Below are positions 47,895 through 58,594 of a DNA stretch of 64,000 bases, piece after piece. The notes under the pieces were generated by a model that saw only the letters and a program-made list of their open reading frames with translations, did not search any database and had not been told where the DNA came from. Origin of the DNA: Tretioscincus oriximinensis (Eukaryota > Chordata > Lepidosauria > Squamata > Gymnophthalmidae); contig JAJVDF010000262.1 in the NCBI GenBank assembly GCA_022410635.1, forward strand, positions 443,541 through 507,540, given 5' to 3'. Both the position numbers and the translations under genes were made by a program. Every line of letters begins with the position of its first letter. Within the stretch, counting starts at the first letter, position 1.

Positions 47895-48496
47895 CTACAG
47901 AAATAAGTATGATCTTCAGAATATACCACAAATGGATGACAGTAATGTTACAAGCCATGGAAAAGCAGAGCAAAGGCTATTTTAAAATGAACTGAACTTC
48001 CATCCCCTTGGTACTGAGCAAACATCTTCCACTATTGGCNAATGCTGCCATCTGTACAGAGCTTTATATTAACCATGACTATTGTGATGGATGAGGTCGG
48101 ACAAACAGGCTCTTTCATGCATGCACAGTGCGTTTATGACCAAGCCTAAGACAGGAAATTAAACTTAGGATCAAAACAGCTTGAATATTTTCTAAGAAAT
48201 TAGCTATTTCCCTCTGGAGAAATGACACACTGGGAGATGGAACAGAAGGGGAGGAAGCCAATGAATTAACTGTAGAGAAAAAATCATTGCATCTTAAAAA
48301 ACTTAATTTTATATATATTTTTCTTTTTTTAAAGAAATAAAAAATTGTGACAATGTTTTTTAAAAAATCATCCTGTGTTATCTAACCAGTAAAGCCAATG
48401 ACAAACAGTGATAGGAACTGCTGCTCAGAACCATCTGGGAACCAAAGTTTGGCTGCCTCTCATCTGCATGCAGTACTTCAGTCTGCCTTCAGGTAC

Positions 48497-48694
48497 CTTC
48501 CATGATGTCGAGATTTTTTCCGGGAGGAGAAGCCAATTAGATTCCTCTTTCGAACTGTGTTTTCTGTGTCTGAAAGATCAGCCTTCATTCTTCCTTGGTT
48601 TTTCTCTGCCAGGGGGCATCCAGAGATGCAATAATGAGCTGTAAATCTCCCTGTCACATGACCCGAACCATCACATCCAGGTGTTGGGCACTTC
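48497..48694 (-). CDS. L3MBTL1: L3MBTL1 exon: MYT1-type C2HC zinc finger
   Basis: 198 nt, phase 2 to 2: [20 protein letters not shown], then [20 protein letters not shown], and a basic tail ending RKKSRHHG. Cys-x4-Cys, His and Cys form the C2HC finger ([11 protein letters not shown] ... H ... GCP), a nucleic-acid or protein-binding module. The acceptor is ttctag and the donor is GGAAG|gtacct. The tail [16 protein letters not shown] basic run precedes the AT-hook-like exon. Confidence 0.95.
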
Positions 48695-48823
48695 CTAGAA
48701 AGAACCAATACTGGCGATTAAAAGTACAGTGAAACAGTGATGTTTATAGTCAACTTCTGATTCCTTAAACCAAGCTCAATATCTATGAATATAGTAGCTA
48801 GCAGCTAAAGAAGCAATGCATTT

Positions 48824-48946
48824 CTTCAGATAAATTGTGTTGATAATACAGCGCCTGTACAGTAGTAGAATAAGATTGAGGATTAGGGGCAAAACTAAGA
48901 TGAAAAAAGAAAGCAAAACATTGCTCTCATACTATGCAAATCACAC
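48824..48946 (+). repeat. Direct repeat, copy 2
   Basis: The near-identical partner of 46516-46641. It lies about 130 bp upstream (in transcription direction) of the zinc-finger exon at 48,694. Confidence 0.9.
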
Positions 48947-49099
48947 ACAGAGTAGAATGCTCTGAAGGAATGCCTCCTCCCATGTAGACCTGACCTAGGC
49001 CTAAGATCTTCCTGTGTGGCCCTTTTGGCTTCAGCACTCAAAGTGGTGGGAACACAGAGGTATATCAGTTTTTTGCATCCTGCTTTTTTTAAGGGAATC

Positions 49100-49275
49100 A
49101 AATGGCTTAAGTAATCTTCTGTTCTTCACTTCACAACAAAAACCTTGTGAAGTAGGTGGGCTTCAGAGATCTCTGAAGAACTGGGACTAGCCAGTCTGTG
49201 GAGAAGTGCAGAATCGAACCTGGAGACTTCCAGGTCTAACACAATAACCATTACATCAGATTGCTCAGATGTCTG
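49100..49275. mobile_element. MIR/L2-like SINE fragment
   Basis: The segment has the order common to squamate MIR/L2-like repeats: accttgtgaagtaggtgggc, then a middle part, gaatcgaacctggagacttc, then cacaataaccattacatca. The gaacctggagac part resembles a tRNA-type B box. It is diverged, and the family name is tentative. Confidence 0.5.
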
Positions 49276-49555
49276 ATGAAGATACACCTGCTCATCCAAG
49301 CCTTTAGCTGTGAGAATAACATTCTCTCTTCATGCAAGCCCCGTTTTATAACTATTTTGTTGTGACTTGCTTAAGCAAAATTAATAAGCAAAATTAATAC
49401 TAACAAATTGTATGTTCAGCAGTCAGCTAAACACTTCCTTTAGCTTTCTGGGTCAAAAAGACAGAATCACAGATAGGTAGTTATATCCCAGAGAGGCCTG
49501 TAAACCTCTGTTCATAAACAGCAAATTTCTCTTGTGTCCCATAATGAGACATCAC

Positions 49556-49652
49556 CTTTGAAAGCTGTATTTGGAGGTCTTAGTGTTGGGGAGGGTTTTA
49601 CAGGCCAGAGTTGGACAGCTCCCATTGATGGAAGGGATGGGTTCCTTTGGCC
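49556..49652 (-). CDS. L3MBTL1: L3MBTL1 exon: linker between MBT3 and zinc finger
   Basis: 97 nt: two bases complete Arg, 31 codons from PKEPIPSINGSCPTL to PNTKTSKYSFQ, then two bases (AG) completing Arg before KCPTPGC. It matches the human linker pattern with ...TSKYSF...RKCPTPG. The acceptor is tatgcag; the donor is AAAG|gtgatg, weaker than consensus at +3. Phase closes the 51.5-to-48.5 kb join exactly. A plus-strand open frame covers it and can hide it. Confidence 0.88.
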
Positions 49653-49849
49653 CTGCATAAAAAAACCAAAAACGGCATTTAAGCAAAGAACTCTTCACAA
49701 TCTTTATTCAGTTACCAAAAGAATTTCAATATTTAAATATACTATTTAATTGTATATAGTATAGTATTTAATTGCTTTCAACTTCTCTTTCTTTTTAAAA
49801 AGCTTTCTCTTCCCGTCCTGAATTACACACCAATAGAAGTTTAAAAAAT

Positions 49850-50470
49850 AATAAAGGGAAAATGCAGGGCCATTTCTAGACGTTTGGGGGTCCCATACCA
49901 GACACTGAATCTCTCCCCCGCAAACTTTGTGCCATCACTTCTAGGGGCGGGACCAGAAGTGATGTCACTCTGGCCCCTCCCCAACCAGTCCTCTGCATTG
50001 CCACCACCTTGAGGAAGGGGCCTTACCATGACGGCACTGCTTCTGGGACTTCTCCATCTGCTGTTGCCATCCCAGGGGAGGTGGGGAGGCTGGCCCAGCC
50101 AGCCAAGGTGGTATGGTTGGCTGGGCTGGGCCAACTTCAGGGGCTGAAGAGAAAGCAGGGTGAAAGATGCTGCTGCTGCCAGAGGCACCTGGAAGCTGCC
50201 CAAGAGGAGGAGGACAGCCAGTTGGAACCCCCCCCCCCCCACTACTCTGCTGGTGCTGAGTAGCAAAAGAAGAAGGTGAAGTGGGGGGAGGAGGAGGCAG
50301 CTTCTTAGGACCTCGGCATTGCCTTCATTCACCTGACCAGCCATCACATAGAAAAGGTGTGAGCGTTACTTTGAGCTGAAATAAGGCCCCCCAAAAAGCC
50401 CGATTTTTAAAAAGCTTTTTTAAAAAAACAGCTGGGGCTATGGGGTCCCCTTTCGACAGCTGGGTTGCAG
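49850..50470. repeat. GC-rich repeat-like block
   Basis: A block clearly richer in G+C than its surroundings, with gggcgggaccagaagtgatg, a C-run at 50,230-50,240 and G-rich ggaggaggaggc. It starts near tgcagggccatttctagacg and ends near gctgggttgcaggaccacgg. It resembles a non-autonomous DNA element but ends were not matched. The 168-codon minus-strand and 84-codon plus-strand frames are Leu/Pro-rich artefacts. Confidence 0.4.
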
Positions 50471-51456
50471 GACCACGGGGCATTTCCACACTTGCCCTAT
50501 GAGAAAATGTCTTAGTCTGTTTTAAAACACAGCTATGGACATGGCTTAAGCATAGAATTAGAGGGTTACATTTTATGTCAACAAAATCTAGATATGGTGA
50601 TTTATACCAGGACTCAAGATTATAAGCTGATTTTTATAATCTGAAATATGAAGAGAATAAAATCCTGATTAGAATGAATTTTTTTAAAAAATCTTTTGTA
50701 ACACCAACATCACATTTTTTTTGCCTCAGTTCAATTCTCAGCAGGAGAATGATCCAAGGCTGCTTTGAGAACTTCATCCAAAAGATGACCAAATTTGTAT
50801 GGATTAAACTAACAAGGAATGAAAGAGATTGCAGAAGTCTTTTCCTTTGCGTAACTGGAAAAGATTTCAGAGTAGTTCCACAGCCCAAAAATGGTCTGGG
50901 GGGACATCAGTCTGACAGGTAAGAGAAATGGAAAGGTCTTCAACAAGTAGAGACTGAGGTGACAATGTTTAAACATGGCTTAAACCTAAAGTTTGTGTGA
51001 TCAACTTAAAGGTTTAAGATGCAATTCCTGGAAACTGTATAGCAGGGCTTCAAATCACATGACATGCTTTTATCCAGTTGCAATAAGGGGAAGAGCAGCC
51101 AATCATGTCAGATTACCATCAGTGGCACTTGCTGCTGCTACTTGGGATGATCTACATAAGGGAATAAGGCTGGGCTGAACTCAGCTATTCACCTGCTCAT
51201 TGTATCAACTCTTACGAGGACTGGGGTTAAATTTAGGATGGATGCCTTATAGCTGCCTAGCTGTTCATTGCAAGATGTTGAACAGAGCATTCCTTCTCCC
51301 AAAATGGGAACAGAAAGGATAACAAATGGAGTAGTACAAATGAGACTGCTCCTCAGGGCCTGCTTCAAATAGGCAAGTGCAAATCCACCCCGCAAATTTT
51401 CCTTGTCTTCTGGCTTTGTGAATGTGTAATGCTTTACACATAGTTTCTGTACTTAC

Positions 51457-51571
51457 TAAAAGGTGGCTGAAGTGGATGACCAGTTTTTGAGCACCAACCC
51501 ACCGGATGGACATCTGGGTGATCTGAATCAATCCAGAAATCATAGAGATGGCTCCAGCCATCAAAGTGGAT
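51457..51571 (-). CDS. L3MBTL1: L3MBTL1 exon: end of MBT3
   Basis: 115 nt, 38 codons plus one base: IHFDGWSHLYDFWIDSDHPD then VHPVGWCSKTGHPLQPPF. HFDGW...YDFW and DxHPVGWC are MBT-core motifs. The acceptor is tatcttcag and the donor is TTTTA|gtaagt. Confidence 0.95.
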
Positions 51572-52254
51572 CTGAAGATATAAAAAACCAGGATGTAAAC
51601 TCTTCCCTGAACATTAAACTGGCATATAAGAAAACAAGAAGCATATTCCAGACACAAAAGGATTATTTACTTCTATGCGATCCTGAACATCATTTCTAAT
51701 ATATTTTTTCTGCAAACCTCTAGAAAGGTTTTCTAAAAATAGCTGTATTAGTAAGGGTCCGGAAAATCTAGCAGGGGGTCTGTAAAGTGCTAAGAGACCT
51801 CCTTGCTAGACACTGCTGTTTCCTGATGGAAGTGTTCAGTATACATTTACCTTTTGTTGAGAATGCAATCAAAGCCAACTAAATTGCTGTATCTCAGAAG
51901 AAGAGAAATAAACAAGTCCCATAAGCAGGCCCATATTTTAAGAGAGCAACAAAGTGTCAGAATTGGATTGGGAGGGAGCACCCCCTCACCCCCAGAAACA
52001 TAAATATGATTTGCTGAAGAGCTTTTATGAGGCTCTGGTAAACAGGGTCGGTTCCTGAAGGCACCTCCTCAGCAATAAAAGAAATTCATTCATGGCAAGC
52101 AGAGATTGCTTCTGAATTCACCCATTCAGCAGTAAAAAAATAATACAATTAAAGTAACATTTTTTTAAAAAATGCAGCAGTATTGCTAGGAAGATCTGAA
52201 TGGCATGGTGTTTAAAATAATTGTCTGCACAGGACATCAGATATTAGATATCAT

Positions 52255-52690
52255 GTATGGGATGGATAGGATAAATAGAGAAAACATGTTTTCTCTATCG
52301 CATAACTCTAAGACCGGGGGCATTCCTTGAAGCTGATGGGCAGAAGGTAAGGACAGACAAGGAAAGTATTTTATACCCATCAGCCTTTGGAATTTACTTC
52401 CAGAAGAGGTGATGATAGCTAGCAGCCTGGATAGCTTTAAGATAGGATTAGACAAGTTCATGGTCACCAAGGGTATAAATAGCTAATAGGATAGATGTCT
52501 TGATACTTCCTCTGAGATGGAGCAACAGACAAGATTCCTGGAATGCCATTTGCAGGGCGTTGAGAACAGTTGAAGATTTTGCCTTCTTCTGTTCCAGACA
52601 GCCCAGGTGCAATTGGTGGGCCTCTGTGTGAGACAAAAGGCTGGACTAGATAGGCTCCGGCCCAATACAGCCTTGCCCTAAATAAAGTAT
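52255..52690 (+). mobile_element. CR1/L2-type LINE 3' end
   Basis: It contains ctttggaatttacttccaga, agctagcagcctggatagct, tagacaagttcatggtcacc and ggctggactagataggctcc in the usual CR1-like 3' UTR order. It is the longest of the three recognisable copies of this family in the window and lies in an L3MBTL1 intron. Confidence 0.75.
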
Positions 52691-53164
52691 ATGCAACAAT
52701 CACAAAAATGTGAGCAAGGAAAAAAAAAACTCCTCTTATTATCAGCAAAGCTTGCCAGAAATTCTATTCAAATCAGAGATCATTTCTGCCACTTTAGCAG
52801 TATGGCATTTTTTCCCATTCAAGTGATGGCATTAAAGAAATTCCAGGTTTTAATTTCAAATTATAATTAATCAATTATTATTATTTTCTAATCATATTAG
52901 CCATTCAGTTCAACAGGTCTCAAACTTCAAACATCTCCCTCAAGAAGAGGAATATGAAACATGACAGAAAATTCCAAGGATAGAAAACATAAAGTGNTGC
53001 ATACTGCAAAGGATTGTCAACAAACAATTATTTAATGTCAAAAGGGTGAACCAAATTTCACTGGGGAAAGCACCTTCTTCCTCACTACTGTAAACATCAT
53101 TAGTAATACGAAATAACTGAAGCCAAAAGTAGCGAAAAGTTATGAAACCTATAAAAGTCTAAGA

Positions 53165-53400
53165 ATATAAAAGGCCACTGCCCAGCTAGGCCAGCCTCCT
53201 ATCTAAACACAGAGTCCCTCCATTTGCTTTTGGGCAGAAGGTGGTAAAACCTACCTGCTCTCAACTTTCTGCAACTAGCATTTAAAGGTATCCAGACGAT
53301 CTCTTCAACTTGGATGTAGTACCTAGGCATCCATTCTAGTAGATACTGATATACTTGCTCTCCATGAATTTGTCTAGTCTTTTCTTAATGCTTTACAGGC
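53165..53400 (-). mobile_element. CR1-type LINE 3' fragment
   Basis: On the minus strand: taaagcattaagaaaagact, then caaattcatggagagcaag, then tagttgcagaaagttgagag and a track ending ggaggctggcctagctgggc. It is another decayed CR1-like 3' fragment, located immediately downstream (in transcription direction) of the 53.4-kb exon. Confidence 0.55.
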
Positions 53401-53428
53401 AAGAAAATGCTACAGGTAAGAACTGTAC

Positions 53429-53539
53429 CTTTATTCTGTGGTCTTCCACATCCTCTACACAGGCTGCTCGGATCAGGGAAGGAGTCCTTCGGTCCACTGC
53501 TTCCAGTCTCATGTTGATTAGAAAGCCGTGAGGCTCCCT
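53429..53539 (-). CDS. L3MBTL1: L3MBTL1 exon: middle of MBT3
   Basis: 37 codons, phase 0: REPHGFLINMRLEAVDRRTP then SLIRAACVEDVEDHRIK. LEAVDRR is the MBT core motif. The acceptor is cttgtatcag and the donor is AAG|gtacag. Confidence 0.94.
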
Positions 53540-54262
53540 CTGATACAAGAGTGGGGAGTAAGGAGAAGAATGAAATAATGGAAAAGCAGTACCTGTTTGT
53601 CTGTCCCCTACTATGGATTCTTTCTTTTGTATCTAAAGAGACCTCACTATGAATCCTTTGCCCGGTTGTTCATTCAGTCACCCATACACGTTCCCATCTT
53701 AGTTCATTACGTTATCATAATAGTGTTTCATGGTTCCTCAGTTCAAGATCATGATGGCTTGCATACTGCCAAAAATATTTTCTCCCAAAGGATGATTAGT
53801 GTCAGATTATGTGTTTAGGCTGTACCTCACAAGGATAAAGATCCTGTTTACACAGGCCTCGGTAATGCATTTTAGAGATCTATTACAACACAGCTAATTA
53901 TAGATACTTAAAATGCATTAATGAGTTTGTGCAAAGAGGGTCTAAACATCGAAAGAAAGAAAAGAGTGAATATCCCAACTTTATTTTTAATCTCTGAATA
54001 ATTTTAATGCTTATAGGGACATCAGGTTCACAATCACAATTTCCTAAAAGAAACCTAATTCTACATATACATTTTTAATGCAAATTTGTATCTTGAATCT
54101 GTGCCCTAAATCCTTCAAAGTCCAAACCCAACTCCTCCTAGAATGATCTACTTGGAATAAGCAAAAATACCTGACTCCCCTTTACCCTTAATTCTACTTA
54201 TCCTTGTTGAAAAACATCTGAGCATGTATGTTAGAGATTAGCAAAACATCCTAATTACTTAC

Positions 54263-54348
54263 CACCTTAAAAGCCCAAGTTGGCACTGGAGAAGCCCCTG
54301 TTTCCTTCAAATAATTTTCCCAGCAGAAATTCTCAGGATCAGGGTAGT
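54263..54348 (-). CDS. L3MBTL1: L3MBTL1 exon: start of MBT3
   Basis: 86 nt: two bases completing Asp, then 28 codons YPDPENFCWENYLKETGASP then VPTWAFKV. CWENYLKETGA is the N-terminal arm of MBT3. The acceptor is tttccag and the donor is GTG|gtaagt. Confidence 0.95.
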
Positions 54349-54850
54349 CTGGAAATCAAAGAACCTGCAGATGACATGTTTTGACAGGGAAGGTTCTGAA
54401 ACCTTTTGCTAGTCGAAATAAACTCTCAAGAAGAGATGATGGCAAGGACCAGTCTGGTAAATATTTCAAAACTGACAATATAGAATTATAAAATAACATT
54501 TCTCAATATTATGTACAAGTTATAATTCAGGCATGATCTACCACTCATCAAACAAGTGCAGGCAATTGACTGATTCATCTATGTGGTTACTTCAGACCAT
54601 TAAAGAGTTACCCGTTAAAATCCAGGATAGATAGCATCTCTTTCTCACACACAGGCACACAGAGAAGATTTTGATGCAACTGAGAACATGCTCTGTGAAT
54701 GTCAATCCTGAAATTTTTAGCCTGCTTTTTAGGCTGCCCTGAATTAAGATAAAGCTCTGATTTATAGAACTATCATAAAATTAAGCAGCAAACAGACCAA
54801 AACCTTCATCAGCAATGGAAGAAGATGCATTTAAACTGGAATTAAACGGT

Positions 54851-55059
54851 AGTCAATTTCAGAGAAATAGCCATGTTAGTCTGGTAGAAAGTCCAGCAAA
54901 GGAGCTAGTAGCACTTTGAGACTAACTTGAGAAAAGTGGGTGGCATAAGCTTTTGTAGACAAGTCTACTTCTTCAGATGTATCTGAAGTAGACGTGCCTA
55001 CGAATGATTATGCCACCCACTTTTCTCAAGTTAGTCTCAAAGTGCAACTAGCTCCTTTG
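54851..55059. mobile_element. Penelope-like fold-back insertion, copy 3, with target duplication
   Basis: About 209 bp whose two halves are inverted copies around cttcagatgtatctgaag near 54,975. Flanks are CTGGAATTAAACGGT (54836-54850) and CTGGAATTAAATGGT (55060-55074), a 15-bp target duplication with one mismatch. The halves match the terminal parts of the element at 28172-29264, but no internal body is left. It lies in an L3MBTL1 intron between the 55.3- and 54.3-kb exons. Confidence 0.85.
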
Positions 55060-55278
55060 CTGGAATTAAATGGTGAGTTCACTCTAAAGTAGAATGTGGT
55101 AATTTCTATGCATTAGTTTTTTTCTCCATTAAGGGAAAATGCAATTAACATGCAGCTAATGTTGTGAGTTTCAAGTAAAAATCTTGGATCAAAAAAGTAC
55201 ATACCATCAACTTGACCCACTGGGCAGTTCTTGCTTGTGGAAAAAAACTATTTAGAATCAATATTATAGTATATTTAC

Positions 55279-55355
55279 CTTGTGGGGGGGTGAGAGGTTT
55301 CCCATGCTCTTGGCACCAACCAACTGGGTGGATATAGGGGCTGCTGGAATCGCAC
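55279..55355 (-). CDS. L3MBTL1: L3MBTL1 exon: end of MBT2
   Basis: 77 nt: one base completes Trp, 25 codons CDSSSPYIHPVGWCQEHGKP then LTPPQ, then one base. CDxSSPYIHPVGWC is the MBT2 C-terminal core. The acceptor is attttgcag and the donor is CAAG|gtaaat. A C-rich run (CTC ACC CCC CCA) in the coding sequence is in frame. Confidence 0.95.
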
Positions 55356-56562
55356 CTGCAAAATAACGGAAATGTTTATACAGCATAAGCCATAATGACA
55401 CTTATTGGCACAAGAGAATTTTGACCATGACCCTATTGTTAAAAGAAAGGTGTGAGCTTAAATAAATTCCTGGCAGGACTAGAATAAGAATTTCTATCAA
55501 TAGTTAGTCTTTCCCAATTTCTGAAAAAGTAATGGCAAGCTTATGAAAAAGAAAGTCATTTCAACTGGATTAAGACAGAACTGTTGCAAACAAAATGCCA
55601 AACAAGGGAAAACATTGATCACAGACTTAATACAACCGGAAGTACGATCCAGTAAAGAAATATTGAATGAAGCAATTTTGATCAGCATTATTTGATAGTA
55701 AAACTAAAACTAAGTTGCTTTTCATATTCAACTGTAGTTACAAAACATTATGTAACCCAACGAGTTAGCTTGAAGAGAGGGGGAATATCCCAGCTTCCAG
55801 GTTTTACAAAATTAATTAGAACATAAAGTTTTAACAGTTGATGTTTGGCTGTCAGACTATGTGAGAAAGCTGTCCATTTATTACTATTCCCTGTTTTCTG
55901 TCCTTTAGACCATTACCAACCCAAGACAGGACCTGTCCTCTTACTCAATGACTGAATAATATTTTCAGAAGCCTTTAACAAGGGACTTTATTAAAACCCT
56001 TTTGAAAGTCCAGATAGAACAATAGAATACTTTTATCAACAAATTTATTAACACTCTCAAAGAATTCAGTTAGTGGATCTTCCCCTGGAGCATTTCTCCA
56101 CCACTGCTCCAATATGGAAAATTTAAAATGTTGTCAGGTAGCAGAAGCAAATGATGGGAAGATCCACTAAGATCTCCCTTGCTCTTATGGACCCCAGAAG
56201 GGGACTTTGCCAGAAGACCTCTAAGGGCTGCATGAGAATTGCATTAAGCTGACTTGAGCAAACGCCACTAAAAAATGCATCACTGTACAAACTGTACATG
56301 GAAAGAGCATTTCCCATTTAGCGTTAATAGGAAGCATGTACACCCAGCGCAAAGCCATACAGCATTCATACCCCATTTTTCTCCCTAGTGTGAATTTAGC
56401 CTGAGTAGCTAACTCAGAAGTAGTCAATTGATGGCAGTAGACCAACATGGATGTATATAAACAACATCTAGACCTATACCTCAGATATGATACTGTGTAA
56501 AAATGTGTGAAATACAGAAAGGGTATTACAATATTGTATATCATCACATCATACCTCACCTA

Positions 56563-56733
<171 letters not shown>

Positions 56734-57650
56734 TTAAAACGGTAAAGTTCTGTTTGCATGAATAATTAAAGAGGTATTTGTGCTTCAAATCCAGTATTGG
56801 AGGTTAGAATATGAATGGTGTGTGCCCATGACCATCCCTTCCCATGCAAACAGGCATTCCACTGTGAGGATACAATAACTGGTCACACTTCTATGCTGCA
56901 GTAACATGCATGAAAATAATATAACACAGACATGCACCGTAACTGCTTTTTTTCACTTTATGTGAAATTTCTTGTCTTTTTCCCAAATAATGTTTCTGTT
57001 AACAAAGGTATGTAATCTACGTTCTTCTCTATACACCACCAAGTCTTAACTCACACCTTAGATTCCATTATGCTCAACTAAGTATTCACCCAGCGCCTTA
57101 TCTTTCAAAATACCAACTTCCATGTTGTCCAGAACTATCTTCAAAAAGCAGCCAGAAAGCTAAGAAGTGGGATTGTGCTTTGGGGAATATAATTCACCAG
57201 GTTTTTGGAAGAAGGGGGTGGGAAAGGAAGGAGTTTATGTTAAGATACATCCTAAGTTTCAAGCCAAATCTTTCACTCTTCTTGCTTTAAGGCTGAAATC
57301 ATCTTTATTGATAAGTTTTCAAAAGGTTTCTGCAACCCTTCTCAACACAACCACAAAGGAATCCCTTCTTTGTGTTAACATGCCTTATAAAAACTTGATT
57401 TTTCACTGGTTGATTGATAATACAACCCTATACACTTCAATTAATGGAACTGATTGCGGCCAGCCTTAAGACTTGGTACACAGAGACAACTATTTTTCTT
57501 ATTCATTGATTATACAATCACATCTGGGTTCAGATTTTTTTTAATGGTACAATTTTCTTGTTGCACGAGGTCAACATTTCTCTTGCTGCCATTTCAAGAG
57601 CACATATTTAAAAAGGGGTTAATTTAAAGAAGGAAGCAGCAGCCACTCAC

Positions 57651-57742
57651 ACTATCCGGGGTGACAAATAGGTGCTTGGGAGCTGCCTGAGCTTTGGTTA
57701 TCCTCAGATAGTTGGCCCAACTGAATTCTTCCTCCTTATAAC
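57651..57742 (-). CDS. L3MBTL1: L3MBTL1 exon: start of MBT2
   Basis: 92 nt: two bases completing Gly, then 30 codons YKEEEFSWANYLRITKAQAA then PKHLFVTPDS. This is the N-terminal arm of MBT2. The acceptor is gtatttag and the donor is AGT|gtgagt. Confidence 0.95.
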
Positions 57743-58458
57743 CTAAATACCCTCAAATAAAGGAGAAATAAGAGATGTATCAATAAAAGTCCATGCCTCC
57801 CTCTTTAACCTGCAGCAATAAAAAAGAAATGAAATTTACTCCTTCCATGATTCCTCTAGCTATTACCTTTCTGCTATGATGGCATGAGGGACCCCCAAAA
57901 GGATTGTTTTATACTGCTAAGTTGGTTTACAACAGCAAATGGAGGACCTTTGGCTCTCCAAACATTGCTGGGCTACAACTCCCATCTGTTGTAGACAGTA
58001 CAGCCAATGCAGTGCAATACAGGCTTATTTCTAGATCTGATTGCTAGATATTGTATTTAAATAGATTAATTATTCAGATTTCGAAATACCAGCAAGCTCC
58101 ACTGCACCAACACTAGTTCCAATATTAGCATCAAACCATTGCTGTCTTAGATTGTGCCATGATTTCATCTGCCCTCCCACAGATGGACAGAACTCAGGCT
58201 GTATCACCCACTACCACCCCCACCGTTTTAATATTGTCACTACTTGGCCAGTATATCTTTCATATATTTCAAATGACAGGCATAGTAAGCAACAAAACAT
58301 TTTATAATTTTTAATACTGACTTATTTCATATTAAAGACAAAAGATTTGCTCTCCCAGGCAACTACTTAGCTTTCCTATACAGTTAGGTTAACTTCTGCT
58401 AATAAACTGAAAACGCTCTCTGATTTTGTCTTTAAGTGTACTGTCTTAACCCACCTAC

Positions 58459-58594
58459 CTTTGGGGGGCTGTAATTTGTGTCCCGTTTTCTCGTACCAGC
58501 CAGCAGGATGAATGTTTGGTGAGTCAGCGTTCAGCCAGAAATCATGACATTCCGAGTAGCCATCAAAATGCAGGCACATCCTGTAACCACATAC
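58459..58594 (-). CDS. L3MBTL1: L3MBTL1 exon: MBT1 core, second half
   Basis: 136 nt, 45 codons and one base: VCGYRMCLHFDGYSECHDFW then LNADSPNIHPAGWYEKTGHK and LQPPK. This is the MBT1 C-terminal core with HFDGY and DSPNIHPAGW. The acceptor is catgcag and the donor is AAAG|gtaggt. Confidence 0.95.

Noticed and set aside
49534..49749. 71-codon plus-strand frame
   Set aside because: It is antisense to the L3MBTL1 linker exon.
49841..50347. 168-codon minus-strand open frame
   Set aside because: Leu/Pro-rich translation of a GC-rich repeat-like block between two certain L3MBTL1 exons; it does not fit splice phase.
50634..50925. Possible L3MBTL1 linker exon after a ctgtcag acceptor near 50,920
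   Set aside because: The frame required by the previous exon meets a stop, and the 49,556-49,652 exon fits the phase and the linker motif instead.
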